64,000 bases of DNA from PALSA-1353 sp050012375 (GCA_050012375.1 JBEKHH010000016.1:1-64000), one strand, 5' to 3'; numbered from the stretch's first letter, positions 31,586-41,074 are shown. The notes: a model not told the origin generated them from the letters alone. Numbers and translations: made by a program.

Positions 31586-31801
31586 ATGAAGCTGCACTAC
31601 TACAAAGAGACCGATTCGCTCTACATCGACCTGACCGATGCTCCGTCGGTTGAATCCCAGGAGGTTCGGCCGGGAATCGTCCTCGATTTCGACGCTCAAG
31701 GCCGCCTGGTTGGGATCGATATCGACCATGCGTCCAGGCACGCATCGCTCCAATCCCTGCAAATAGACGAACTGCCCCTTCGCCAAGTCGAGGTGGCCTG
31801 A
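31586..31801 (+). CDS. DUF2283-family protein
   Basis: 71 residues: KLHYYKETDSLYIDLTDAPS, then EEVRPGIVLDFDAQGRLVGI-like strands and DIDHAS at the centre, matching DUF2283. These small beta-rich proteins usually lie next to a toxin- or antitoxin-like gene. The start is ATG 31586, the normal family N-terminus; an in-frame extension upstream overlaps the preceding gene. The actual residues here are QEVRPGIVLDFDAQGRLVGI. Confidence 0.85.
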   Translation: MKLHYYKETDSLYIDLTDAPSVESQEVRPGIVLDFDAQGRLVGIDIDHASRHASLQSLQIDELPLRQVEVA

Positions 31802-31987
31802 GTCGGCTGCCGCGGTGTCATGCCGGTTTTATGTGATGAATTAGCGGAAGAATCGAACGGAAGGCCTGAAGCCAAGAATGAATCGCGCCCTCTTTATTTC
31901 TCCCCCCTTGGTCGCCCGATCTGCACCCCTCGCCCACTGTCCCCAGCGGCGGTACGATCTACGGCCGTACTTTGTCGCTGACAGCAT

Positions 31988-32551
31988 ATGTCACGTAGGG
32001 AAATCGCGATGCTTGAATGGATGCGATCTGCGAATAGTTATGGCGTCTGGGGATTTCTAAGTACGCTTATCTTGTTTATTTCCTACTTTACGGCACTGAA
32101 GGTGCTAGTTCTTCCGAAGCGTCGCGTGCCCCACTTGAATTTCATATTCGAGCGCAAGCGCGATAACAATTACGACTGGCCGTTGAGAATTATGGTCAAG
32201 ATTCGCAATTTCACCGGCCAACCGTGTGTTATCACATCCCCATACGCCACTCTGGTCAAATTGCGCCCAGACTCCAGGGCGGACCGAGATTCGCCGTCAG
32301 GGCAACTTGAAGTGAAATTTGATCCACGAGAAGGTGAAATGCTCACCGAAATCGACACCCTCATACGTCACAGAGGTGAGGTACATACCTGGATTCCGCT
32401 GGACCCAGCGCAGCGTGACGAAGAAGTTGATGCGGCGTTAAGCGAAGCCACGGCTGGCGTCTTTGAATGTAAGTGTGTATGGGTCGGTGAAAGGCTTCGT
32501 CGTCATTCGCTCCGGGTGAAGATTCAACGCCACCCACCAAGTGGCAAATGA
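31988..32551 (+). CDS. Membrane-anchored protein of unknown function
   Basis: 187 residues with one N-terminal transmembrane helix (YGVWGFLSTLILFISYFTAL) and a strand-rich soluble part (PLRIMVKIRNFTGQPCVITS, then RGEVHTWIPLDPAQRDEEVD). No family recognised. The composition is less GC-rich than its neighbours, and a good ATG follows a short AT-rich leader. ATG 32009 is an alternative start. It lies 23 bases before the next small gene. Confidence 0.6.
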   Translation: MSRREIAMLEWMRSANSYGVWGFLSTLILFISYFTALKVLVLPKRRVPHLNFIFERKRDNNYDWPLRIMVKIRNFTGQPCVITSPYATLVKLRPDSRADRDSPSGQLEVKFDPREGEMLTEIDTLIRHRGEVHTWIPLDPAQRDEEVDAALSEATAGVFECKCVWVGERLRRHSLRVKIQRHPPSGK

Positions 32552-32573
32552 TCAATTTACGAAAGGATCAACG

Positions 32574-32765
32574 ATGGAAATCGCCGAGTTGAAAAAGCAG
32601 GTCGCGGATTACCGCTCGTTTCTCAAAGAAGCGACAGGAAAGATGCCTAGGTTCAGTGAAACCGGACCCGCAAATATGGGGTTGATCGACGCCCTAGTTG
32701 CTGTCGTTGAGAAGCAGGAGCAGCGCATCGTGGCATTGGAAAAGCGCGGCGTCGTTAAGCCCTAG
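32574..32765 (+). CDS. Small coiled-coil protein
   Basis: 63 residues, charged, with two helical stretches: EIAELKKQVADYRSFLKEAT and LVAVVEKQEQRIVALEKRG. The start is ATG 32574, preceded by AAAGGAT. No family recognised; probably co-transcribed with the gene before it. The strong hairpin at 32776-32836 follows. Confidence 0.55.
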   Translation: MEIAELKKQVADYRSFLKEATGKMPRFSETGPANMGLIDALVAVVEKQEQRIVALEKRGVVKP

Positions 32766-32775
32766 GGGCGGTCAG

Positions 32776-32836
32776 AAAAAAACGGGACAGCTCTGAATTT
32801 CCACAGTGTCGGAAAATTCAGATCTGTCCCGTTTTT
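32776..32836. terminator. Bidirectional hairpin with 25-bp arms and A/T tracts
   Basis: The arms contain AAAAACGGGACAG and CTGTCCCGTTTTT and extend through TCTGAATTT, with one substitution and one base gap over about 25 bp. The flanking runs of A and T make it a good terminator in both directions, between convergent genes (32574-32765 and 32868-33263). The sequence style suggests it is also a dispersed repeat. Confidence 0.75.
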
Positions 32837-32867
32837 CAAATTCGACTAAACTGAAGTTCCGGCTCGA

Positions 32868-33263
32868 TCATTCAGCTGCTTTTTCCGCCAGCGTGGAAAC
32901 GATGGCAATATTGCCGGCCAACTCCTCCGGAACGTGATGGCGGGCGCGCAGATATTCAACGGAGTTGAGTGAAATCCATACCTTGCCGGCGGCATCCTCC
33001 CAGACCAAGAGTTTCAGCGGTAGATCGATGGCGATGCTTGGGGCCGCGATCATCAGCGGCGTGCCCGCCTTGGGACTGCCGAAGATCAGCAGCTTCGTCG
33101 GGCGCATTTTCATGCCAACCTTTTCCGCCTCGCCGCTGTGGTCAATCAGCGCGAAAAGCCGGACGCCCTTGTCGTGGAGCATCATCTGCAATCGTTTGGT
33201 AGTCTCCTCGACCGAATGATTGCTCGGGTGATCGACAATTCCAGGATGTTCTCGGGATTCCAT
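32868..33263 (-). CDS. DUF302-family protein
   Basis: 131 residues. VRLFALIDHSGEAEKVGMKM, then TKLLIFGSPKAGTPLM and LPLKLLVWEDAAGKVWIS are diagnostic of DUF302, a small alpha/beta family of unknown function. The start is ATG 33263, with AGAGGT five bases upstream; ATG 33278 is in frame but lacks a site. It is divergent from ettA, and a shared motif GTGTAACGTT lies about 30 bases before each gene. Confidence 0.9.
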   Translation of the reverse strand: MESREHPGIVDHPSNHSVEETTKRLQMMLHDKGVRLFALIDHSGEAEKVGMKMRPTKLLIFGSPKAGTPLMIAAPSIAIDLPLKLLVWEDAAGKVWISLNSVEYLRARHHVPEELAGNIAIVSTLAEKAAE

Positions 33264-33290
33264 GGCTACCTCTGGCATAGAAGTAACCCA

Positions 33291-33435
33291 ACGTTACACA
33301 TGCCGCCCTCCAAAACCCAACGCCGGCAGATATATGGTGATAAGTTCTGCTTCCACAAGAGCTTATAGCGACACATAAAGCTAGTGTACACTAATCGTAT
33401 TCGAAAAAGTGTAACGTTTTGTAAACTTCTGTAAC
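33291..33435. promoter_or_regulatory. Shared motif and phased TGTAAC repeats between the DUF302 gene and ettA
   Basis: AACGTTACAC (33291-33300) and its exact reverse complement GTGTAACGTT (33409-33418) lie about 28-30 bases before the starts of the two divergent genes. On the ettA side TGTAAC/TGTAAA/TGTAAC recur exactly ten bases apart (33410, 33420, 33430). A perfect palindrome TAGTGTACACTA sits at 33382-33393. This looks like a binding region for a shared regulator. Confidence 0.5.
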
Positions 33436-33448
33436 ATCTCTTCCGCCC

Positions 33449-35131
33449 ATGCCTGAAGCCAACAAAATCATTTACTCCATGATCGGCGTCAGCAAGTCGC
33501 ACGAGAAAAAGGTCATCCTCAAGGACATCCGGCTGTCCTATTTCTACGGGGCCAAGATCGGCGTGCTGGGTCTGAACGGCTCGGGGAAAAGCTCGCTGCT
33601 GCGCATCCTGGCTGGGGTGGATACGAAATTCGAGGGGCAGATCAGTCTTCAACCCGGATACACCATCGGGTTTCTGGAGCAGGAGCCGCATCTGGATGAT
33701 TCGCTTACCGTTCGGCAACTCGTCGAGCAGGGGATGCAGGCAACCATCGATCTGCTGGCGGAATATGAGCGCATCAACCATCGCCTCGCTGAGCCGATGA
33801 GCGATGCGGAGATGAATAAGCTCCTGGAAATGCAGGGACACGTGCAGGAGAAGCTCGATGCGTCAAATGCGTGGGATTTGGATTCGCAGTTGGAAATGGC
33901 CATGGATGCCTTGCGCTGCCCGCCGGGCGATGCGCCGGTGAAGATCCTGTCCGGCGGGGAACGGCGGCGCGTGGCGCTGTGCCGGTTGCTGCTGAAGAAG
34001 CCGGACATTCTTCTGCTCGACGAGCCGACGAACCATCTGGATGCGGAATCGGTGGCCTGGCTTGAGCAGCATTTGTCGCGCTACGCCGGAACCGTGATCG
34101 CGGTTACGCACGACCGCTATTTTCTGGACAACGTCGCGGGCTGGATCCTGGAGCTTGATCGGGGGCAGGGAATTCCCTGGAAGGGGAATTACACCTCGTG
34201 GCTCGAGCAGAAGCAGGCGCGTTTGGCGCAGGAAGAGAAGTCCGAAAGCAGCCGGCAACGGGCTTTGGCGCACGAGCTGGAATGGGTGAGGAAATCTCCC
34301 AGCGCCAGGCGGGCCAAATCGAAGGCCCGGCTGGCGGCGTATGAAGCGATGTTGAATCAGGATGCGCAAAAGCGCGCGCAGGAGATCGAGATTTATATTC
34401 CGCCCGGGCCGCGCCTGGGCGCCAAGGTGATCGAGGCTGTGAATGTCAGCAAGGCCTATGGCGAGAAGATTCTGTTTCAGGAGATGAGCTTCGTTCTTCC
34501 GCCGAACGCCATCATCGGGGTCATCGGGCCGAACGGCGCGGGAAAGACGACGCTGTTTCGGATGATCACCGGAGAGGAAAAGCCGGATTCCGGCGAGTTG
34601 CACTTGGGCGAAAGCGTGAAGCTGGCATACGTCGAGCAGAGTCGTGATGCGCTCCAAGCCGACAGCAGCGTGTGGGAGGCGATCACGGGGAAGCAGGAAA
34701 CCATTCGGCTGGGATCGGTCCAGGTGAATTCACGAGCGTATGTGTCGCGGTTCGGGTTCAGCGGCACGGAGCAGCAGCGGATCGTGGGGACGCTTTCAGG
34801 GGGTGAGCGCAATCGGGTGCATTTGGCCCGGATTCTGCGGCAAGGGGCCAATGTCCTTCTGCGGGACGAGCCGACGAACGACCTGGACGTCAATACCATG
34901 CGGGCGCTGGAAGAGGCCTTGGAGAATTTCGCCGGGTGCGCGGCGGTGATCAGCCATGATCGCTGGTTTTTGGATCGCATCGCGACGCATATTCTGGCGT
35001 TCGAGGGCGAAAGCCAGGTGAAATTCTTCGACGGCAACTACAGCGAATACGAGGCGGATCGCAAGCGTCGGCTGGGGATCGACGCCCAGAGGCCACATCG
35101 AATTTCCTATCGAAAACTCACTTTGGGGTAG
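33449..35131 (+). CDS. ettA: EttA-type ABC-F translation factor
   Basis: 560 residues, two ABC domains in tandem without membrane segments. First Walker A GLNGSGKSSLLRILAGVD and signature SGGERRRVALCRLL; second Walker A GPNGAGKTTLFRMITGEE and signature SGGERNRVHLARIL. The inserted arm and linker fit EttA, which gates ribosomal elongation by ADP/ATP ratio. The second Walker B reads VLLRDEPTN, with Arg where most members have Leu. No Shine-Dalgarno is obvious; the phased repeats just upstream suggest regulation. Confidence 0.93.
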   Translation: MPEANKIIYSMIGVSKSHEKKVILKDIRLSYFYGAKIGVLGLNGSGKSSLLRILAGVDTKFEGQISLQPGYTIGFLEQEPHLDDSLTVRQLVEQGMQATIDLLAEYERINHRLAEPMSDAEMNKLLEMQGHVQEKLDASNAWDLDSQLEMAMDALRCPPGDAPVKILSGGERRRVALCRLLLKKPDILLLDEPTNHLDAESVAWLEQHLSRYAGTVIAVTHDRYFLDNVAGWILELDRGQGIPWKGNYTSWLEQKQARLAQEEKSESSRQRALAHELEWVRKSPSARRAKSKARLAAYEAMLNQDAQKRAQEIEIYIPPGPRLGAKVIEAVNVSKAYGEKILFQEMSFVLPPNAIIGVIGPNGAGKTTLFRMITGEEKPDSGELHLGESVKLAYVEQSRDALQADSSVWEAITGKQETIRLGSVQVNSRAYVSRFGFSGTEQQRIVGTLSGGERNRVHLARILRQGANVLLRDEPTNDLDVNTMRALEEALENFAGCAAVISHDRWFLDRIATHILAFEGESQVKFFDGNYSEYEADRKRRLGIDAQRPHRISYRKLTLG

Positions 35132-35292
35132 CCAGGAGCATTTGGGCGGGCCTATCATCCGGCAGGAGCGGGGAACGGAAAAGACGTTGCGGCCGAGGCT
35201 GGGGCCGCTTGGATGTCCGTTGCGATGACGGGGAAATGGGCCGCTAGCGGCTCGGTGGAATCAGTTTCAACTTACTCATTAAAGGATTCATT

Positions 35293-35625
35293 ATGGAACA
35301 CCGTACACGTGCCAGCGGGTTTGCGTCGATGGATCAGAGTAAGCAGCGTGAGATTGCGCGCAAAGGCGGGACGGCGGCCCATAAAAAGGGGACGGCTCAC
35401 GAGTTTACGACGGAGGAAGCGCGTGATGCCGGAAAAAAAGGGGGTCAGCAGGTCAGCGCCAATCGCAGCCACATGATTGAAATCGGCCGGTTGGGAGGTC
35501 GTCGCTCGGCGGAGTCGCGCCGCAACCGTGAGTCGGTCGCCCATCGGCAAGGGCCGGTGGAGGTGACCGTTTCTCCAGCCGTGCGCGCGGATCAGAAGGA
35601 AGAGCCCACCATGCGGCCGCAGTAA
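35293..35625 (+). CDS. KGG-repeat stress protein (YciG/GsiB-like)
   Basis: 110 residues, hydrophilic. KGG-type repeats recur: REIARKGGTAAHKKG, ARDAGKKGGQQVSANR and EIGRLGGRRSAESR. These are hallmarks of the small stress-induced proteins of the GsiB/YciG type. AAAGGA lies seven bases before ATG 35293. Likely induced under general stress, by family. A terminator follows. Confidence 0.88.
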   Translation: MEHRTRASGFASMDQSKQREIARKGGTAAHKKGTAHEFTTEEARDAGKKGGQQVSANRSHMIEIGRLGGRRSAESRRNRESVAHRQGPVEVTVSPAVRADQKEEPTMRPQ

Positions 35626-35658
35626 GCGGCCGTCGAGCAGACGGCTGGGCTTGTTTTT
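35626..35658 (+). terminator. Rho-independent terminator of the KGG gene
   Basis: GCCGTC (35629-35634) and GACGGC (35640-35645) pair around a five-base loop, with a T-rich tail ending in five T at 35654-35658. It sits next to the convergent PEP-CTERM-like gene. Confidence 0.65.
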
Positions 35659-35660
35659 AT

Positions 35661-36356
35661 TCAGGCGAAAACTTTTACCGCTCTGCGGAGGGCTGGGACG
35701 CAGGCCAGGGCCAGCAAAGCGACGAGGGATTGCCAGGCGGCGAGCGGCGCCGGTATGACCTCACTGACGAAACCCTGCGGTGACTGGTCCAGAGAAAAGC
35801 TTGGGAAGGCATCGGTCGCCGCCGGATTACCATCGATCAGCAAATCATCGCCGGGATTGCTGCTGCCCCAATTAGATGTCGCGCCGTTAAGCTGGCTGCC
35901 GGTGTAAGTAACCAACGTGCGCGGGATGCTCAAATCGACGGTCGTGTAGTTGACGCCCGTGCCGAACGGAGGCACGAAGACGTTGGAGATGCCGTCAAAC
36001 GCTGCCGAGCCGGAAAGCGAGAATGCAAAACTGGTCCAATCTGAGCCGGTTGAATTTCCGATCGTTTCGGTGGCGATTTCGATGAACGGAACGGCGTTAG
36101 CGCTCACCTGCGTAAACGTGATGCCCTGGGGATTGGCGCCGGTGACCGTCATGGCTTCATTTTGGATCACCAGCGTTTGGCCATTAACAGAAATGCCGCT
36201 GGCGGTGACGGCCGGATCGGGCGTGATCTGCCAGCCGCCGAGCGCGGTGGGGTCGCCGCCTTGCAGGTTCACCGATGCACCATTTGCGTGGTTGAGCGCC
36301 AGGCCCAAAACCAGCGAGAGCGCAGCAGACAACGTGTTCTTGAGTAACCCGGACAT
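35661..36356 (-). CDS. PEP-CTERM-like secreted protein, probable exosortase substrate
   Basis: 231 residues: a signal peptide (LSAALSLVLGLALNHANGAS), a Ser/Thr/Asn-rich strand-forming body, and a C-terminal tripartite tag made of IPAPLAAWQSL, a hydrophobic helix VALLALACVPAL and basic RRAVKVF. This is the PEP-CTERM layout, with PAP in place of PEP. An exosortase is encoded nine kilobases upstream on the same strand, so it is the likely processing enzyme. AAGGAG (36371-36366) precedes the ATG. It may be exported and anchored to surface polysaccharide; its own role is unknown. Confidence 0.75.
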   Translation of the reverse strand: MSGLLKNTLSAALSLVLGLALNHANGASVNLQGGDPTALGGWQITPDPAVTASGISVNGQTLVIQNEAMTVTGANPQGITFTQVSANAVPFIEIATETIGNSTGSDWTSFAFSLSGSAAFDGISNVFVPPFGTGVNYTTVDLSIPRTLVTYTGSQLNGATSNWGSSNPGDDLLIDGNPAATDAFPSFSLDQSPQGFVSEVIPAPLAAWQSLVALLALACVPALRRAVKVFA

Positions 36357-36778
36357 ATTCTTCAGCTCCTTAACGTCTAAGACACCTAATACACTCAGGT
36401 GCTAGGCGATGCGATTGAATTGGTAGCGAATAAACTTTCTTCTCCTGCTCGCAATGCTCCAAAAGCCACCCAGCTCCAGAGCAATTGACCCACTGCAAAT
36501 TAGCGCGAGCATCAAGACGACGGTGGATACTATATCCGGCCGGACTTTTTGATACAAACATTAAATCAGCATCTTTCGCTCTGAATGGAGCTGAGGCACG
36601 AAATTTCGGCCGTTGCGTCCGATAAAGCTGGTTCCGTCCTCTTAAACCTCAAACGAGTAATAGAACGAATATCCATCAAGCCGAGGGAACGCCCAAGGGG
36701 ATGAACAGCGCTGATTATCAGACTGGGGATAGAAAGGGGCCGGCGAAGCTGGCCAAAGCCAAGCGGCAACCGCCTGGA
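36357..36778. other. Intergenic region upstream of the PEP-CTERM-like gene
   Basis: About 420 bases of lower GC without a supportable gene. Near the gene there is a short inverted repeat CACCT-N9-AGGTG (36383-36401). I see no clear -35/-10 pair or sigma-54 site, though this is where the promoter of the PEP-CTERM-like gene should be. Confidence 0.4.
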
Positions 36779-39700
36779 CTACCTTGCGGAGGGGGAGAAA
36801 TCCGTCCCGGTCACAGAGTTCGGGGAGGCGTTTTTACGAATGGCTTGCCTGAGACTATCCAATTCAGCCTGTAAATCACCGCTGAGATGAGTGCCCGGCA
36901 GAACCAGGTTGTTAATTTGGGAAAGATAGCGAACGGCAGCATCGATCTGGTGGCTATTCGCGTAGGTCGAGGCGAGGCCGATCAGGATGTTCAGGTCCTT
37001 GGGATTAAGGGCATATCCCTTTTGGAATGAGGCAATGGCATCGACCGAACGACCCTCCTTGAGCAAAATTTGCGCTTGGGTAGCATAAAAGCTGACTAGG
37101 TTGGGATCTTGCGGATGGCTGGCGATGGCTTGTGAGACCAGACTTTCGGCTTCCTTGAGCGATGCGGGATCGCCACTCTGGCGCAAAAGATCGGCCAAAT
37201 TGTTCAGAGCGACGCCGTTATTCGGATCGACCTTGAGAGCTTGGCGATAGGCCCGCTCGGCCGACAGAGTATCGCCGGTTGCGGTCATGGCTGATGCATA
37301 GGTCAGCCAATGCGGCGCGGTCATCCGGCCTGATTGCAGGAACGGCTGGAGAGCCTGTGCGGCGAGGGCGTAATCAGAGGGAAAACTCTGGCGATCCGCG
37401 CAAGAAAGATACGCCTGGGCGAGGCCGGCGTGTTCATCGATCGATTTCGGATCAAGCGAGGGACGAATCTGGTCAATCCAGCGTCCCGACATGACGCCAT
37501 CGCTATAAGCGTCGGGAGCGATTTCCAACCAGGCGAGACGCCACTTGGCCGAATTCCGGGCCAGCGGTTGTAGCAGCGCTGCCGCTTCGGATTCGCGGCC
37601 GGCGCGAATCAACGCCTGGGCGTAGATGGTGAGCAAGCTCTGGTTGTCGTCGGCATGAGTCTTGGCATTGGCCAGATAGGGCGAGAGGCGGTCGATCGCG
37701 TCCTGGGCTTGATCGACGAGAAGATCGGCTTTGGCGATGAAGATGTCCGGCGGCTGGGTGTCTTCGGTGACGCGTTGCCGCCATTGGTGCGCGGCGATGA
37801 TGGCGTCGTTCCAGTTTCCGGCGGCGGCGTTGACTTCGGCGCAGGCGCGAGCGGCGTCGATGGATTGGGGGAAACGGCCCATCGCCTTGTTCGCCACGGC
37901 TGCCGCTTCCACGGCATGGCCTGACGCCACCAGCCGGCGCGTCGTCAATTCGTAGAGCGGCTGGAAGTCGGGATATTTTTCCAGAAGGGCCTGGATTTGC
38001 GTGATCGGCGAAGCTGGATCGGTGGCGACGGGAATGGTGTCGCCGGCGGCGGCGTTGTGCGGATCCCTGGAAATCGCGTCAATCAGCGATCCCAATTCAT
38101 CGGCGCGCGGATAATGTCCGAATGCCGCAATCGCACTTTGCAAATGGGGCAATGTTTCATCGGAGGGCCAGCGGGTCATTGCCGTGGCGAGGCGGCTTTG
38201 CGCCATGCTCCAGTTTCGCTGCCGCATCAGGAATTCGATTTGCCGGATGCAGCAGATGGGATCGTCGGCGGCGGCTTGGATGGCGTCTTCGTACAGTTTT
38301 CCGGCTGCTTGCAGGGTTCCGCGCTCTTCCTCGAAACTGGCGAGGATCAGCTGGCGCTGTCCCGGTGGAAGGGGGATTTCGCTGAGGCGGTCGAGGAACT
38401 TGTGAGCTTCGGGCAACTGCCCGGCGGCTCCGAAGAAATCGGCCGCCTCGCGGATCGTGTTCACGTCAAGCTGCTTGGCGTGAACGAGATTGAAATAAAT
38501 CGCCGCCGCTTCGTTGGGTCGGTTTTCCAAACGGTACACCTTGGCGAGCGTGGCGTCGTGCATGACCTGGTTGGCGGCATCGGGATAGGCCAGGAGCAGG
38601 CTTTCGGCGCGCTGCATGTCCCCATCGGCGGCGATCAGTGTTGCCGCAACCAGCGCCATGTCCGGTGGAAGGTTGCTGATTCTCGCGAGCTTGTCGAATT
38701 CCACTCGTGTTTCTTCACGCTTGCCGGCGTTGTGAAGGGCCTGGAGGAGGTTGAATTGTGCCTGAGGCGATTGCGGCTCCAGGTCTGCCGCCTTGTGCCA
38801 CTCATCGAGCGCGGCGGAGAAGTTTTTCAGCCGCGCATAAGCGGTCGCGAGCAGCACGTGCGGCAAATATTCCTCGGGATTGCTGGTGGTGACGCCGCTG
38901 AGCAGCACCACCGCTTCCGAAGCCTCACGCTCGGCGCTTTCGCCGCTGAGCAGCCATCGTGCATACGCGGTCTTCCATAGGATCGCCTGGTCTCCCGTGA
39001 GCGACTTCAAACGGTCGATGGTCGATTGAATGAACGTTCGGTTCGACCAGGCTGATTCCCCGGTGGTCAGAATCGCGGTTTGGATGCCGATGTCGCTCGG
39101 ATAGGCGTCTCCCAGCTTTTGCCAGGCTGCGGCGGCGCCCGGATCGTGCGAGGCTTCGCGATATTGACAAATCGCCCGCTCCCAAAAGGCGGCGTCGCCG
39201 GGGACCTTATTTTTATCGCGGTCATCCTGGAGCAAGCGAAGCCCGTCGGCTGCGCCGCCATTGCTGAGCAATTCCATCGCCCGCGCGTAGACCAGACGCG
39301 GAGTAGCGCCGTATTTCCGGTCGATGGCGGCATACAGCGTGTCTTCCATTCCGAGCTTTGCCGTTTTAGTGAGTTGGACAAGGCTCATCAGCGTGTCCTC
39401 GCCGTCGGGGCCGGGGTTGTTGCAGGCGCCTTTGATGACATCGATTGCCGCGGCGCGCTGCCCGGTCTGCGACAGGAGAGCGACGTAAACGGGGAGGGTC
39501 CCCGGCTCGTAGGGAAGCTGGGTTTGAATCTGCTTGACCTCGTCCAGCAATGCCGCCGCGGCCGTGGGGTCGGGCGCCGCGGAGAGTCTGGCGAAACTGA
39601 CTTTGACGTTGGCGACAGCCGCACGCAGGTCCACTGAGCCATTGGCGTTGGTGCCGGCGAGGGTTGCGTCTTCGGCGGCGAGGCTGGCCTCGTCGCTTGC

Positions 39701-41074
39701 GCCGTGGCCAAGGCTCACCAGCAACAGGGCCACGCGCACGTGGGGCTCGTCCCAACTGGGCATTTCGCGGCAGGACTGGCGCCACTCCTGAAGCGCCAGC
39801 TCGTTTTCGTCCATCTCTGCATAAGCGGCGCCGAGCAGAAATGCGATGTAGCCGTTATCGGGCAGGGCGGCCTGCGCGTCGCGATAGTGCGCTAGGCGCG
39901 TTTTTGCGTCCTCTGGCGGGGAACTGAATTGTGCTTTCAACGCCGTTGACCATCCCACGGCAAGAGGATCGTCAGGACCGCGGGCGGACAGTTGGCTGAC
40001 CAGCACATCAGCGGATTTGTTGTCGCTCAAGCCGTAGAGCGCCAGCGCCTTCATGGCGATCAACTGCGGATCGGTTGTGGCGGCGCTTGGATCCAGGTCC
40101 TTCAGGCGGGCCGCGATTTCCCGGTAATTCCGATTCTCCCAAAGCCTGAGGATTAATTGCTGAGTCAAGAGCGGATCGCTGAATTTGGTGGAAGCGCGGG
40201 TGAGCAAATTCTGGGCGGCGCCGAATTGGCCGAGTCCGTCCAGCAGGCCGATGGTCGTTTTGGCGAACTGACTGTTGGGAGGGTCCTGCTTGGCGGCTTG
40301 CAGGATCAAATCTTTGTATGCCTGGGCGTCGTCGCTCCGCTTCTGGGCGGTCTGGGAGGGACTTTGTCCGAAATAATACGCCCAGGCCTTGATGATCAGG
40401 AACCTGGGATCGGCGGGGTATTTCGCCCGCAGCGCGTCGGCCCGATGATGCATCTGCGATGCCGGCCGCGACAGCGCCTGCATGATCTCGAAATTCAATT
40501 TCTGCATCTCCAGGTCAGTCGGCGCCAACTGGGCGTAGCGGTCGGCGGCCGGGGCGGCTTCCTGATACTTGCGCTCCCGCACATAGATTTGCGCGATCGC
40601 CTTCAGCGCGACCAGATCGTCCGGATTGCTTCGCAGAAGGTCGTTGGCCCGCGCCAGCGCATCGGGCTCGTAACCGGGCGAAGGGGCTTCCATTTCCAGG
40701 AGGTGATCGCGCTCCTGAGTATTCTCGGGAACCAGCGAGCAGTACGCACGCAGGCTGGAGATCGCCTGCACAATGTAGTCGTCGTTTTTCGTCGGAACCT
40801 TGGCACGGGCGTTGGCGAACGCCAGCAGCGCCTTGGGATCCAACTGGCCGTGATCCCCCTGCTGTTCGTGATCGATGTATTCAGCCAGCTTGTCGATGGC
40901 AGTTTGATAATCCCCCGCCCGGTAGGCTTCCATGCCGGCCTGTTCATCGAGCCGGAGCTTGCTTTCGGCGATGCGCATGCGGTAGGCGTAGAGCCAGGCG
41001 ACGGCGGCGGTGAACACCACCAGGCCGCCCAGCAGGATCAGCACTCGGCGCTTGGTTTTCGGACGAATGGTCAT
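36779..41074 (-). CDS. Giant TPR-repeat protein of the exosortase/EPS locus
   Basis: 1431 residues. One N-terminal membrane helix (VLILLGGLVVFTAAVAWLYAY) and then tetratricopeptide-like repeats to the end. Clear units include AGMEAYRAGDYQTAIDKLAE near the start and NNGVALNNLADLLRQSGD, AIASFQKGYALNPKDLNILI near the C-terminus. Large TPR proteins accompany PEP-CTERM/exosortase polysaccharide loci (PrsT-like) and probably scaffold export or secretion. The start overlaps the stop of the sugar transferase gene (ATGA), so it is the operon's next gene. Its length exceeds usual PrsT proteins (about 900 residues). Confidence 0.85.
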   Translation of the reverse strand: MTIRPKTKRRVLILLGGLVVFTAAVAWLYAYRMRIAESKLRLDEQAGMEAYRAGDYQTAIDKLAEYIDHEQQGDHGQLDPKALLAFANARAKVPTKNDDYIVQAISSLRAYCSLVPENTQERDHLLEMEAPSPGYEPDALARANDLLRSNPDDLVALKAIAQIYVRERKYQEAAPAADRYAQLAPTDLEMQKLNFEIMQALSRPASQMHHRADALRAKYPADPRFLIIKAWAYYFGQSPSQTAQKRSDDAQAYKDLILQAAKQDPPNSQFAKTTIGLLDGLGQFGAAQNLLTRASTKFSDPLLTQQLILRLWENRNYREIAARLKDLDPSAATTDPQLIAMKALALYGLSDNKSADVLVSQLSARGPDDPLAVGWSTALKAQFSSPPEDAKTRLAHYRDAQAALPDNGYIAFLLGAAYAEMDENELALQEWRQSCREMPSWDEPHVRVALLLVSLGHGASDEASLAAEDATLAGTNANGSVDLRAAVANVKVSFARLSAAPDPTAAAALLDEVKQIQTQLPYEPGTLPVYVALLSQTGQRAAAIDVIKGACNNPGPDGEDTLMSLVQLTKTAKLGMEDTLYAAIDRKYGATPRLVYARAMELLSNGGAADGLRLLQDDRDKNKVPGDAAFWERAICQYREASHDPGAAAAWQKLGDAYPSDIGIQTAILTTGESAWSNRTFIQSTIDRLKSLTGDQAILWKTAYARWLLSGESAEREASEAVVLLSGVTTSNPEEYLPHVLLATAYARLKNFSAALDEWHKAADLEPQSPQAQFNLLQALHNAGKREETRVEFDKLARISNLPPDMALVAATLIAADGDMQRAESLLLAYPDAANQVMHDATLAKVYRLENRPNEAAAIYFNLVHAKQLDVNTIREAADFFGAAGQLPEAHKFLDRLSEIPLPPGQRQLILASFEEERGTLQAAGKLYEDAIQAAADDPICCIRQIEFLMRQRNWSMAQSRLATAMTRWPSDETLPHLQSAIAAFGHYPRADELGSLIDAISRDPHNAAAGDTIPVATDPASPITQIQALLEKYPDFQPLYELTTRRLVASGHAVEAAAVANKAMGRFPQSIDAARACAEVNAAAGNWNDAIIAAHQWRQRVTEDTQPPDIFIAKADLLVDQAQDAIDRLSPYLANAKTHADDNQSLLTIYAQALIRAGRESEAAALLQPLARNSAKWRLAWLEIAPDAYSDGVMSGRWIDQIRPSLDPKSIDEHAGLAQAYLSCADRQSFPSDYALAAQALQPFLQSGRMTAPHWLTYASAMTATGDTLSAERAYRQALKVDPNNGVALNNLADLLRQSGDPASLKEAESLVSQAIASHPQDPNLVSFYATQAQILLKEGRSVDAIASFQKGYALNPKDLNILIGLASTYANSHQIDAAVRYLSQINNLVLPGTHLSGDLQAELDSLRQAIRKNASPNSVTGTDFSPSAR

